A stretch of 33,324 bases of DNA from Gammaproteobacteria bacterium (lineage in GTDB: Bacteria > Pseudomonadota > Gammaproteobacteria > Steroidobacterales > Rariloculaceae): positions 1 through 33,324 of the forward strand of contig JAURFX010000005.1 of the NCBI GenBank assembly GCA_030834065.1. Direction: 5' to 3'. Within the stretch, counting starts at the first letter, position 1; every line of letters starts with the position of its first letter. A program made the position numbers and the translations under genes. Shown here piece after piece: positions 19,067-28,022 of this stretch. The notes under the pieces are model-generated. The model was given only the letters and a program-made list of their open reading frames with translations. It was not told where the DNA came from and did not search any database.

Positions 19067-20014
19067 TTATGCGGTAATCTTTCTTTTTGCTTCAACCACA
19101 GTCAGTAATAGTAATGCACCCATCCCATTATGTATCACTGCTAAGTTAAGTGGATAGCCAAATACTACAACACTAATGCCAATACTTATTTGTAGTGAAA
19201 CTGCAGCAAGAATGGTACTGCCAAGCAGATAGGTTTCTTGTCTTTTTCTGAGTCTTAAGCCAAATAAGAAAAGCACTAAACCAACAAAAATTGCACCCAA
19301 TCGATGCGTAAAATGAATAGCCGTTCTAGCTGCATTATCTAGAATACCTCCTTCGTAATCGATACCAATACCATGCCAAGCATCAAATCCTTCTTGGAAG
19401 TCTAGGTTTTCTGGCCACCATTGATTTTGGCAGGTTGGAAAATCAGGACAAGCAATAGCAGCATAATTGGCACTTACCCAGCCACCTAATGCCAACTGCA
19501 GGGCTACTGCACTGAGCGCAATCCAGGATAGATTTACGAGATTTCTATTTGATATTTCTCTAGGCGCATTCTGTCTTTTGATTAGATACAGAATTGATAA
19601 AGTCGTCATACCACCAAGCAAGTGTCCCATCACAATGACAGGCTTTAGAAGCCATGTCACCGTAAGCATACCAAGCATGCCTTGGAGTAGGATGACCGTT
19701 ACCAATATCACTCCAAGCTTTATTGATTTTTTTTCTTTCCAAGAAAAATAAAGTATTAAAAGACTCAGCAAGCCTAGAAAAGAGGCAAGGTATCGATGAA
19801 TCATTTCTCTCCATGCTGCACCCTCATCAAATGGCCTATCTTCTAAAAAATTTTCAAACCCATCTATGTCATTAATTTCATCCGGGACTAATATTTGTCC
19901 ATAGCATCCTGGCCAATCAGGACAGCCAAGACCGGCATCTGTGAGTCTAACCCATGCGCCTAGCATAATTACAATCAGCGCTGTGATTAAGGCTAAATTG
20001 ACAATTTTATCTAA
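19067..20014 (-). CDS. ctaA: Heme A synthase
   Basis: GAWVRLTDAGLGCPDWPGCYGQ, EMIHRYLASFLGLL, GHLLGGMTTLS, ALQLALGGWVSANYAAIACPDFPTC, IHFTHRLGA. Start trimmed to the internal Met (20014), since 20080 overlaps the next ORF. Confidence 0.92.
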   Translation of the reverse strand, partial: LDKIVNLALITALIVIMLGAWVRLTDAGLGCPDWPGCYGQILVPDEINDIDGFENFLEDRPFDEGAAWREMIHRYLASFLGLLSLLILYFSWKEKKSIKLGVILVTVILLQGMLGMLTVTWLLKPVIVMGHLLGGMTTLSILYLIKRQNAPREISNRNLVNLSWIALSAVALQLALGGWVSANYAAIACPDFPTCQNQWWPENLDFQEGFDAWHGIGIDYEGGILDNAARTAIHFTHRLGAIFVGLVLFLFGLRLRKRQETYLLGSTILAAVSLQISIGISVVVFGYPLNLAVIHNGMGALLLLTVVEAKRKITA

Positions 20015-20016
20015 CA

Positions 20017-20217
20017 TTAGATTTGTGCAATGATGTAGTAAGTTGGTAAAAGCAGGGTCGCCATAGAGATCAAAGACCAAAATAAATCAGATAAAGTTAA
20101 TTTCAAGTATAGTGAGTAACAGACCAGCGCAAGGGATAAAATCAAGATAACTGCATAAATTCTAAAGAGAAAATATGGAGATACATCCAATATGCTTATT
20201 AAGTTAATACTTTCCAT
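20017..20217 (-). CDS. Small membrane protein upstream of ctaA (66 aa), function unknown
   Basis: MESINLISILDVSPYFLFRIYAVILILSLALVCYSLYLKL..., 2 predicted TM; packed against ctaA. Confidence 0.5.
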   Translation of the reverse strand: MESINLISILDVSPYFLFRIYAVILILSLALVCYSLYLKLTLSDLFWSLISMATLLLPTYYIIAQI

Positions 20218-20257
20218 GAGATGACTACTGAGCTATAGAAATTATAACAAATTCAGG

Positions 20258-21118
20258 CTATTTGGTAAGCTGATTTACTATTGAATCGACTGAGATATAG
20301 TCTATTTTTCTCTCTGTCTTCGGTTTAGGCCTATGCGACTTTTTGGCTATGATGTAGATACAGTGAGTCGTAACCTCCAGTCCTTGTGGAGGGCCATTTT
20401 TTGTTAAATTTTTGATGAATCTTGCCCATCTAGATATTGAAGTTAAGCCTTTATTTCTTCCATTGGAGCAATTTCTTCCTCCTGAATTGCCTAGATCTTT
20501 GAATAGTTTTTCAATAGAAGAGAATTCAATTTTAAATTTATCTTGATCGATAACAATATCTTGAAAATGGAGATCACTTAACAGCCTAACAAGATCATCA
20601 GCAGCTAAGGCAGGGTGGACATGAATATAATTATCAATCTGCGCCCATGCATTTCTAATTTCTTTTAAATTTTCTTCGCCAAAAAGCGTGACGATAAGCA
20701 ACCCATTTTCATTAAGCGATTTAAATAAATTTTTAAAAATTTTTTCCGGGTGCGACCATGATAGTGCGAGATTAGAGAAAATTAAGTCAACATTTTGTTC
20801 GGGCGTCCAATTTTCAAGGTCATGCCTCGAAAAAGAAATCTTGCTGTTACGATTAATTTTTTTTGCTAAAGCAATCATCTCTTCACTTCGATCTATAGCA
20901 GTAATATTTGACGAAGGAAAAAGTTGTGAGAGATTTAATGAGGATTCACCTAAACCACATCCAAGATCTATTATATTTTTAGGCGTCAAAGCTAATTCGC
21001 CAATTCGCTCTATGAGATTTTCTCTCACGGCCTGATAAAAATAATCTGCCTCAGAAAAGTTATCAGTAGCTAAATCAAATCTTCTTTTTGTATGGATAAG
21101 ATTGGGGAAAGGATCCAT
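20258..21118 (-). CDS. bioC: SAM-dependent methyltransferase, BioC-like
   Basis: IIDLGCGLGESSLNLSQLFPSSNITAIDRSEEMI, VDLIFSNLALSW, FGEENLKEIRNAW, GLTSISRW: BioC/NDUFAF5-like layout, adjacent to bioB. Confidence 0.75.
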   Translation of the reverse strand: MDPFPNLIHTKRRFDLATDNFSEADYFYQAVRENLIERIGELALTPKNIIDLGCGLGESSLNLSQLFPSSNITAIDRSEEMIALAKKINRNSKISFSRHDLENWTPEQNVDLIFSNLALSWSHPEKIFKNLFKSLNENGLLIVTLFGEENLKEIRNAWAQIDNYIHVHPALAADDLVRLLSDLHFQDIVIDQDKFKIEFSSIEKLFKDLGNSGGRNCSNGRNKGLTSISRWARFIKNLTKNGPPQGLEVTTHCIYIIAKKSHRPKPKTERKIDYISVDSIVNQLTK

Positions 21119-21121
21119 TGT

Positions 21122-22120
21122 TTATAAAGGTATATGCTTTTGATTAGGGTTAGGTGCCTCAATGGTAATTCCAAGTTTATTAAGTAATGCTAAGTCTTTA
21201 TCTTCTTCGGGGTTATCTGTGGTTAGAAGTTTTTCTCCATAAAAAATTGAATTTGCTCCAGCAAATAAACACATGGCTTGCTCAGCTTCAGATAGCTTAT
21301 TTCTACCTGCTGAAAGCCTGACATATGACCTTGGTAGAATAATTCTTGTAACTGCTATCATTTTAATGAAATCTAGCTCACTGGCTCCATGTAGCTTTTC
21401 AAAAGGCGTCCCTTTAACTGCTACCAGATTATTGATCGGGACGCTCTCCGGATGCCTCTCCATTTGCGAGAGCTCTACTAACATTTGTATTCTGTCATCT
21501 TCAGATTCACCCATTCCGATGATGCCACCGCAACAAACCTTCATACCGGATTTTCTTACCTCCTGAAGTGTATCGATTCTGTCATCATAAGTTCTTGTCG
21601 AGATTATATTTTGATAATTATCTTTTGACGTATCTACATTATGGTTGTAGTAGTCCAAACCAGCTTCAGCAAGCATCTTTGCTTGATGTGGTTTGAGCAG
21701 GCCTAAAGTTGCACAACATTCAAGATTTATAGACTTAACATATTTAATCATTTCAATAATTTTTTCTAAGTCTTTATCTTTAGGGCCTCTGTAGGCAGCA
21801 CCTAAGCAAAATCTTGTAGCTCCACTTGATTTTGCTTTGTTAGCCTCAGTCTTGACATTCTCTAAATCTAAAAGTTCATGCTTTTCAATCTCGGTATTAA
21901 ATCGAATACTTTGAGGACAATAAGAGCAATCCTCTGGACATGCCCCTGTTTTAATAGATAGCAAGGTCGACATTTGGATACTATTAGATATAAAGTTTTT
22001 TCTCGTGATTGAATGAGCTAAAAAAAGTAAATCATTAAATGGCAATTGTAAAAGTTGCTTGGCTTCATCAAAAATCCAATCATTTCTTGGTTCAGACAAT
22101 ATATCTATATCAAATTTCAT
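21122..22120 (-). CDS. bioB: Biotin synthase
   Basis: Radical SAM motif KTGACPEDCSYCPQS; YYNHNVDTSKDNY; CCGGIIGMGE; VRLSAGRNKLSEAEQAMCLFAGANSIFYGEKLLTT. Confidence 0.97.
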   Translation of the reverse strand: MKFDIDILSEPRNDWIFDEAKQLLQLPFNDLLFLAHSITRKNFISNSIQMSTLLSIKTGACPEDCSYCPQSIRFNTEIEKHELLDLENVKTEANKAKSSGATRFCLGAAYRGPKDKDLEKIIEMIKYVKSINLECCATLGLLKPHQAKMLAEAGLDYYNHNVDTSKDNYQNIISTRTYDDRIDTLQEVRKSGMKVCCGGIIGMGESEDDRIQMLVELSQMERHPESVPINNLVAVKGTPFEKLHGASELDFIKMIAVTRIILPRSYVRLSAGRNKLSEAEQAMCLFAGANSIFYGEKLLTTDNPEEDKDLALLNKLGITIEAPNPNQKHIPL

Positions 22121-22121
22121 T

Positions 22122-22331
22122 TTACCTTCTAAAAAGTAAATTGAGACCTAAGGTAAGAACCAAACTGATTGCTATCATTGATGTGATTGGGATTGATAAA
22201 CTAAAGTTACCTCGCACTATTCGTATATCACCGGGAAGCTTTCCAAACCAGGCAAGCAGATGCGGTTGCCATGATAAAAGCAAGCCAATAATAACGAGAA
22301 TGATTCCTATTAAGATAAATGTTTTAGCCAT
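22122..22331 (-). CDS. DUF2905 family small membrane protein
   Basis: MAKTFILIGIILVIIGLLLSWQPHLLAWFGKLPGDIRIVRGNFSLSIPITSMIAISLVLTLGLNLLFRR matches the DUF2905 pattern (GKLPGDI...PITSM). Confidence 0.85.
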   Translation of the reverse strand: MAKTFILIGIILVIIGLLLSWQPHLLAWFGKLPGDIRIVRGNFSLSIPITSMIAISLVLTLGLNLLFRR

Positions 22332-22382
22332 TAGAAAATCAATTTTGTATGATTACCGAACCAAAAGCAAAGATTCTTAATT

Positions 22383-23246
22383 TTGAAAGACAGAAATTTT
22401 TTAACCTTATCCTCAAGTATTCTCTCCATGACGGTAGCTTTAGTGCTCGTTATTTTAAAGGTTTTTGCCTGGAAGCAAACTCAATCAGTGTCTATATTAA
22501 GCTCATTGGTTGACTCTGGATTGGATATACTTATCTCTTTAGTTACTTTTATCTCAGTGCGAGCATCACTTGTACCTGCAGACCATGATCATAAATTTGG
22601 TCATGGAAAATATCAGGCAATTGCTGCTCTAGGACAGTGCTTACTAATCTTAGCCTCTGTGTTATTTATTTTTTATGAGGCTATTATGCACTATTCAACG
22701 AGACAGCAAGTTTTTCAACCAGAGCTAGGAATCAGTCTGATGGTCGTTTCTTTATTCTTAACTCTCTTGCTTGTTGGTTATCAAAGATTTGTTTATTTAA
22801 GAACAGAATCAATCGCTGTGAAGGCGGATTCGATGCATTATATAACAGATATATTTACTAACTTGCTAGTCATTACTTCTGTATATTTTTCATCGATCTT
22901 GCAGCTGAACCTTATTGATATAATTATTGGGCTAATATTAATGTTCATCGTCCTATATGGTGTAAAAGAAATTCTTTCAGACGCACTTGCGATTTTGACC
23001 GATAAAGAGCTCGATGAAGTTCTAAAAGAGGAAATCAGATGTCTTATACTTTCACACCCTATGTGCCTTGGCATTCATGATCTAAGAACAAGAGACAGCG
23101 GCACAAAGAAATTTATTCAATTTCATATGGAGTTAGATGCTAAATTAAGCTTGGGCAATGTGCATCATATTGACAAAGAGGTAACCGAAAAGATTGAACG
23201 CATAATTCCATCATGCGAGGTCATAATTCATATGGACCCTAGGTAG
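22383..23246 (+). CDS. Cation diffusion facilitator (FieF-like) transporter
   Basis: VSILSSLVDSGLDILISLVTFISV, DHDHKFGHGKYQAIAALGQ, KADSMHYITDIFTNL. TTG start as called. Confidence 0.88.
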   Translation: MKDRNFLTLSSSILSMTVALVLVILKVFAWKQTQSVSILSSLVDSGLDILISLVTFISVRASLVPADHDHKFGHGKYQAIAALGQCLLILASVLFIFYEAIMHYSTRQQVFQPELGISLMVVSLFLTLLLVGYQRFVYLRTESIAVKADSMHYITDIFTNLLVITSVYFSSILQLNLIDIIIGLILMFIVLYGVKEILSDALAILTDKELDEVLKEEIRCLILSHPMCLGIHDLRTRDSGTKKFIQFHMELDAKLSLGNVHHIDKEVTEKIERIIPSCEVIIHMDPR

Positions 23247-23257
23247 AAAAAGTTAAG

Positions 23258-23890
23258 CTACTGCTCAGCTCTCTCCATTGCTACCAACTCATCAACCAAT
23301 CTTAGAAGATCGGGATAATCACCTGCCATTGTTGCGTTCGTGACATATTTGCCATTCACAACGACCGTCGGAACGCTTGAAATTCTATATCTTCTTGAGA
23401 GCTCATCGGCTCTTTGCATACGAGTAAAGACAGCAAAAGATTCAAAGGTTTGATTAAATTCATCGGGCATTACGCCATATTGTGCAAAGAAATCTACCAA
23501 CGCATTTGTTTCGGTAAGCATGTTTCTATTGACATGAATTTCTCTAAATATTGGTGTATGCACATCATCAATCACATCAAGCAATTCTGCAGTAAAGTAG
23601 ACTTTTGCGTGCGTTTGAAGCACATTGTTCCAAACCGCTGGAATTCTAATAAAATTTACATCCTCTGCCAGCGTTTCTTTCCAGTTTTCTAGATAAGGGT
23701 CAAAGGTATAGCAATGCGGACATCCGTACCAAAAAATTTCTGCAACCTCAACTTGATCAGGAGAAGAGCTTGTAGGTTGAGTAGGCGATAGTCTTTGATA
23801 GTGGGTACCAAGGACAAATTCACTATTTTGTGCGTTAGCAGGCCCAAAAAATATCAAACCAATAAGTAATGTATTTAAGATTTTATTCAT
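23258..23890 (-). CDS. dsbA: Thiol:disulfide interchange protein DsbA
   Basis: Signal peptide then EIFWYGCPHCYTFDPYLENW (CPHC active site) and cis-Pro loop ISSVPTVVVNGKYV. Confidence 0.94.
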   Translation of the reverse strand: MNKILNTLLIGLIFFGPANAQNSEFVLGTHYQRLSPTQPTSSSPDQVEVAEIFWYGCPHCYTFDPYLENWKETLAEDVNFIRIPAVWNNVLQTHAKVYFTAELLDVIDDVHTPIFREIHVNRNMLTETNALVDFFAQYGVMPDEFNQTFESFAVFTRMQRADELSRRYRISSVPTVVVNGKYVTNATMAGDYPDLLRLVDELVAMERAEQ

Positions 23891-23895
23891 AAGTA

Positions 23896-24507
23896 CTATC
23901 TTAACCCTTGTACGTAATTAGATACAGCCTGAACCTCTTCCTGCGTAAGACGTGTTGCAATATCTCTCATTACTTCAACAGACCCAATGGTTTGTCTTGT
24001 TCCATTTGCATAAGCATTTAAAGAAAGTGCTGTGTATTGTGCATGCTGCCCTGCAAGGGAGGGATAACCAGCAAGTGGATTTCCTCGACCATCAGGACCA
24101 TGACATGCGGTGCATGCAGGCACCCCTCTTTCAATGTCACCACTTAGATAAATAAGTTGCCCAAGCTCTATAGAGTCTGGTGAAGCTGATTTAGGAGTCA
24201 TTACCTGATTTGCATAGTATGCTGATAAATCACTAATATCCTGATCGGTTAGGTTTGATGCAAACGCAATCATAAGCGGTGCAAGCCTTTCACCATCACG
24301 TATTGCAGTAATTTGGGTTTGCAAATAAGACTCATGCTGTCCAGCAATCGAGGGCCATGCACCCATCATGCTGTTACCATCAGCACCATGGCATGCTGCA
24401 CAGGTAGCTGACTTCACTTGTCCGGCGTTAGGGTCTCCACCTTGTGCCGAAAGCATACTCGAAGTTAATAATAAAAAAAGGAAAACAAAAATATTCGCAA
24501 ATCTCAT
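23896..24507 (-). CDS. Diheme cytochrome c4
   Basis: Signal peptide; CAACHGADGNSMMGAWPSIAGQHESYL and CTACHGPDGRGNPLAGYPSLAGQHAQY, duplicated c4-type domains; next to dsbA. Confidence 0.92.
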   Translation of the reverse strand: MRFANIFVFLFLLLTSSMLSAQGGDPNAGQVKSATCAACHGADGNSMMGAWPSIAGQHESYLQTQITAIRDGERLAPLMIAFASNLTDQDISDLSAYYANQVMTPKSASPDSIELGQLIYLSGDIERGVPACTACHGPDGRGNPLAGYPSLAGQHAQYTALSLNAYANGTRQTIGSVEVMRDIATRLTQEEVQAVSNYVQGLR

Positions 24508-24597
24508 AATCTTTTACTCTCGAAAATAGTGCTAAGCTTATGCAAGCTGTCGTTAAATTTGATTAATTGTACACCATGAGCAAAGAGAATTTATATT

Positions 24598-25215
24598 TTG
24601 AAAGAAAAAAGTAACGTGAACTTAGATCTTAAAATTTTTTCCTCATCAGAGTTTCTTTTGAGCGCTTCTAAAATAGAAGAAATGCCGAAGGACAAAGGCG
24701 TAGAAATTGCTTTTGTAGGTCGATCTAATTCTGGAAAGTCTTCATCTATTAACGCTATTCTTAGCAGAAAATCCCTTGCAAGGACCAGTAAGACTCCTGG
24801 GAGAACTCAGCTCATTAATGTTATTAGATTGACAGAGCATTTGAGATTAATTGATTTACCAGGCTATGGGTTTGCAAAGGTTAAGGAGAGTATAAGGGTC
24901 GGCTGGGAAAGAATGCTTACTGATTATTTTATAAAAAGACAGAGCTTAAAACTTATTCTTATAACTGTAGACATTAGGAGAGGGATACAAGAGCTAGATC
25001 AAGTCATGATATCGCTGGCAGAGGAGAATGGGCTAAAGGTTTATATTGTATTTACTAAGATAGATAAAGTAAGTCGAAATGATAGAGATAAATGCAGATA
25101 TCAGTCCTTATCGCTTTATCCTCAGCATTCAATCTTTTTTACTTCGAGCATAAAGAATATTGGTTTTGATGAGGTTAAAAAATCCATAGTTACTGATTTA
25201 AGTTTAATGGGCTAG
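24598..25215 (+). CDS. engB: YihA/EngB family ribosome biogenesis GTP-binding protein
   Basis: FLLSASKIEEMPKDKGVEIAFVGRSNSGKSSSINAI, RTSKTPGRTQLINV, LIDLPGYGFAKV, TKIDKVS. TTG start as called. Confidence 0.94.
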   Translation: MKEKSNVNLDLKIFSSSEFLLSASKIEEMPKDKGVEIAFVGRSNSGKSSSINAILSRKSLARTSKTPGRTQLINVIRLTEHLRLIDLPGYGFAKVKESIRVGWERMLTDYFIKRQSLKLILITVDIRRGIQELDQVMISLAEENGLKVYIVFTKIDKVSRNDRDKCRYQSLSLYPQHSIFFTSSIKNIGFDEVKKSIVTDLSLMG

Positions 25216-27882
25216 GCCCCAGTTTTTTTCAATACCCACATCAACAACTAGAGGGACAATTAGACTGGCAACTTGTTCCATAATTTTTTTAATTTTTTCA
25301 GCTTCTTGCTCTGCTGTGTCACGAGACGACTCAAAAATCAACTCATCGTGAACTTGCATGATCATTTTTGTATGATTTTCATTTTCATAAAGATTATGAA
25401 GTTCTATCATTGCAAGCTTAATAATATCAGCAGCACTTCCCTGCATCGGGGCATTAATCGCAGCGCGCTCAGCATATTGTCTTAAGTTGTAATTTTTGGC
25501 ATCAATATTTTCTATAAATATTTTTCTTCTAAACATGGTTTCTATGTATTTATTTTTTCGAGCATATTCTTTCGTTTCCTCTAAGAAATTTTTAACATTC
25601 GGAAATTGTTTAAAGTAATGTTCTATATAATCTTTTGCTTCATTTTGAAATATACCTAATTGCTTAGATAGGCCGTACGGAGACATTCCATAAATAATTC
25701 CAAAATTGATTGCTTTTGCACTTCTTCTCTCCTCGGGTCCAACATCTTTTGGTTTAAGACTAAATATTTGGCAAGCAGTCATCGTGTGAATATCTAAACC
25801 GCTATTGAAGGCTCTTACTAAATTTTTATCTTGAGATAAATGGGCAAGAATCCTTAGCTCTATTTGTGAATAGTCTGCAGCAATTATCATAGAGTTTTCT
25901 TCTGCGATAAAAGCTTCTCTAATTTTTCTTCCCTCATTAGTTCTGATAGGAATATTTTGAAGATTAGGATTCGATGAAGAAAGTCTCCCGGTGACTACAT
26001 TAGCTTGGTGATAGGATGTATGAATACGATTAGTGGCTGAATTTATTTCTAATGGAAGCTTATCGGCATAAGTAGATATAAGTTTTGATATAGTCCTGTG
26101 TTCTAGGATTTTTTTTGGAAGTTCGTAGCTGACTGCTAAATCTTGTAATACTGATTCTGACGTTGAGGCCTGTCCTCCCGGAGTCTTACCTAGGATGGGA
26201 AGTTCCAACACTTCAAATAAAATTCTTTGGAGTTGCTTTGGAGAGGATAAATTAAATTCTTCTCCAACTTCAGTAAATACCTCATCCTCAATTTTTTTAA
26301 TTATTTTTTTTAGTTCTTGGCTTTGCTGACTAAGTTTTTTTTCATCAAGCAATACGCCCGTGCTTTCAATTCTTTGTAAGATCTTGATTAAAGGCTCATC
26401 TATCTCATAGTAGATTTTTTCAAGATTCTTATCTTGGCTAATTTTTTTTGAGAGTGTTTTATGTAATAAGTAGGTTATATGTGCATCTTCAGCAGCATAT
26501 TGAGTTGCCCTCTCTACTTCGACCTCATTAAAACATATCTGCTTTGCCCCTTTACCAGCAACTTCTTCATAGGTGACTGGATTAATACCTAAATATTTCA
26601 AGGATACCGAGCTTAAGTCATGCTTATTCATCGACGGGTCTAATAAGAATGACTCAATCATGGTGTCAAATAATTTGCCCTGAAACTTTAAGCCATATCT
26701 CTCTAATATATGCATATCATACTTTATATGATGACCTATTTTGGTAATCTGCTCGTTCTCAATGATTCCTTTAAGCAAATTCAGTGCGGTATTAAAATCT
26801 ATTTGTTTTTGGTCTGATTTATGTGCCAACGGAACATAATAAGCATGATTTTCATCTGAGCAAATTGAAAAACCTACTAGCTCCGCATCTTTATAATTCA
26901 GGCTTGTAGTTTCAGTATCAATAGCAAAAATTTTCGTCTTTTTAATATTATCAATTACTTTAATTAATCCTTCTTTATCATTAATCATTTGATAGTCATG
27001 ATTAAATTGCTTGGCAGGTGTTTTTAAATTATTAGTAAATCTTTTTTTAATATGATTAAGTTCATAATCATCAAGAATAGGTAAAAGCTTATCGATATCT
27101 GGAGGCTGCCGAAGAAAGTCTTGAATCTTATGAGTAAGATCGACTTTGGTATCAATGGTTACAAGCTGTTTAAAAAGAGGTAAATCAGATAAAGCATTTT
27201 TAATTTTATCTACAATACTTTTCTTGCCTTCAATCCCGTCAAGATTTGTTATAAGGTTTTCTAGCGTTACAAATTCCTCTAATAATTTTTGAGCAGTTTT
27301 TGGACCCACTCCTTGCACGCCTGGAATATTATCTGATTGGTCTCCAATCAGGGCCAGATAGTCAATAATCTGGTTGGGTTTAACGCCGAACTTCTCCAAT
27401 ACACCTTTTTCATCAAGTAAATTCTGCGTATTACTGTTTATGATCCTGATATCTTTAGTTACGAGTTGAGCCATATCTTTATCTGAAGTCGATATCAGAA
27501 CATCAAGATCTAAGCCCTCAGCTTTTTTAGCAATAGTACCAATGACATCATCAGCTTCAACGCTAGGGATAATGAGTGTTGAAAAATTTAGAGCATTGAT
27601 TATATTTTTCAAAGGCTCAATCTGTTCTCTTAAATCTTCAGGCATTTTTGATCTATGCGCTTTATATTCTTGATAGAGTTCATTTCTAAAAGATCCACCA
27701 GGCGCATCAAATACAACAACGAAATATTCAGGATCATAATCATCGATTAGCTTAAAAAGCATGTTAATCACACCAGTAATTGCTCCTGTTGGTACACCCG
27801 ATGTTGTCGATAAGTCAGGCAGGGCATGATAGGCGCGATAAAGATAACCAGAGCCGTCTACAAGTATCAATTTTTCTTTCAT
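25204..27882 (-). CDS. polA: DNA polymerase I
   Basis: 5'-3' exo (DGSGYLYRAYHALP), 3'-5' exo (AIDTETTSLN, GHHIKYDMHIL, YAAEDAHIT), polymerase (ADYSQIELRILAHLS, RRSAKAINFGIIYGMSPYGLS, QVHDELIFE). Confidence 0.97.
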   Translation of the reverse strand: MKEKLILVDGSGYLYRAYHALPDLSTTSGVPTGAITGVINMLFKLIDDYDPEYFVVVFDAPGGSFRNELYQEYKAHRSKMPEDLREQIEPLKNIINALNFSTLIIPSVEADDVIGTIAKKAEGLDLDVLISTSDKDMAQLVTKDIRIINSNTQNLLDEKGVLEKFGVKPNQIIDYLALIGDQSDNIPGVQGVGPKTAQKLLEEFVTLENLITNLDGIEGKKSIVDKIKNALSDLPLFKQLVTIDTKVDLTHKIQDFLRQPPDIDKLLPILDDYELNHIKKRFTNNLKTPAKQFNHDYQMINDKEGLIKVIDNIKKTKIFAIDTETTSLNYKDAELVGFSICSDENHAYYVPLAHKSDQKQIDFNTALNLLKGIIENEQITKIGHHIKYDMHILERYGLKFQGKLFDTMIESFLLDPSMNKHDLSSVSLKYLGINPVTYEEVAGKGAKQICFNEVEVERATQYAAEDAHITYLLHKTLSKKISQDKNLEKIYYEIDEPLIKILQRIESTGVLLDEKKLSQQSQELKKIIKKIEDEVFTEVGEEFNLSSPKQLQRILFEVLELPILGKTPGGQASTSESVLQDLAVSYELPKKILEHRTISKLISTYADKLPLEINSATNRIHTSYHQANVVTGRLSSSNPNLQNIPIRTNEGRKIREAFIAEENSMIIAADYSQIELRILAHLSQDKNLVRAFNSGLDIHTMTACQIFSLKPKDVGPEERRSAKAINFGIIYGMSPYGLSKQLGIFQNEAKDYIEHYFKQFPNVKNFLEETKEYARKNKYIETMFRRKIFIENIDAKNYNLRQYAERAAINAPMQGSAADIIKLAMIELHNLYENENHTKMIMQVHDELIFESSRDTAEQEAEKIKKIMEQVASLIVPLVVDVGIEKNWGLAH

Positions 27883-28022
27883 TGAGAATTTTCTAAAGCT
27901 TTATAAGACAAAGCCTCAGAGACAGTATTTTCAGAATTCTCTGGAATGTATAATTCGCCTGTTTGACCACATCCCCATAAAAAAAATAAGAGTAGGACTG
28001 CATTCAAAGTAATTTTTTTCAT
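27879..28022 (-). CDS. lptM: Small lipoprotein, LptM/YifL-like (47 aa)
   Basis: Manual translation: MKKITLNAVLLLFFLWGCGQTGELYIPENSENTVSEALSYKALENSQ*; signal plus lipobox Cys and CGxxGxLYxPE pattern. ATGA overlaps with both argH stop and polA start; below the ORF track cutoff. Confidence 0.78.
   Translation of the reverse strand: MKKITLNAVLLLFFLWGCGQTGELYIPENSENTVSEALSYKALENSQ

Noticed and set aside
15011-21566. Plus/minus shadow ORFs in trkA, uvrD, cyoE, ctaA, bioC and bioB (e.g. 15011-15508, 18022-18237, 19467-19751, 20688-21035, 21273-21566)
   Set aside because: Antisense or out-of-frame to well supported genes; composition typical of shadow frames.
22039-22380. Plus-strand ORF of 113 aa across DUF2905
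   Set aside because: Antisense to bioB start and DUF2905, whose family assignment is clear.
23258-27882. dsbA, cytochrome c4, engB, polA neighbourhood as a possible novel system
   Set aside because: This is a conserved arrangement in many gammaproteobacteria (recalled from Pseudomonas), so not novel itself.
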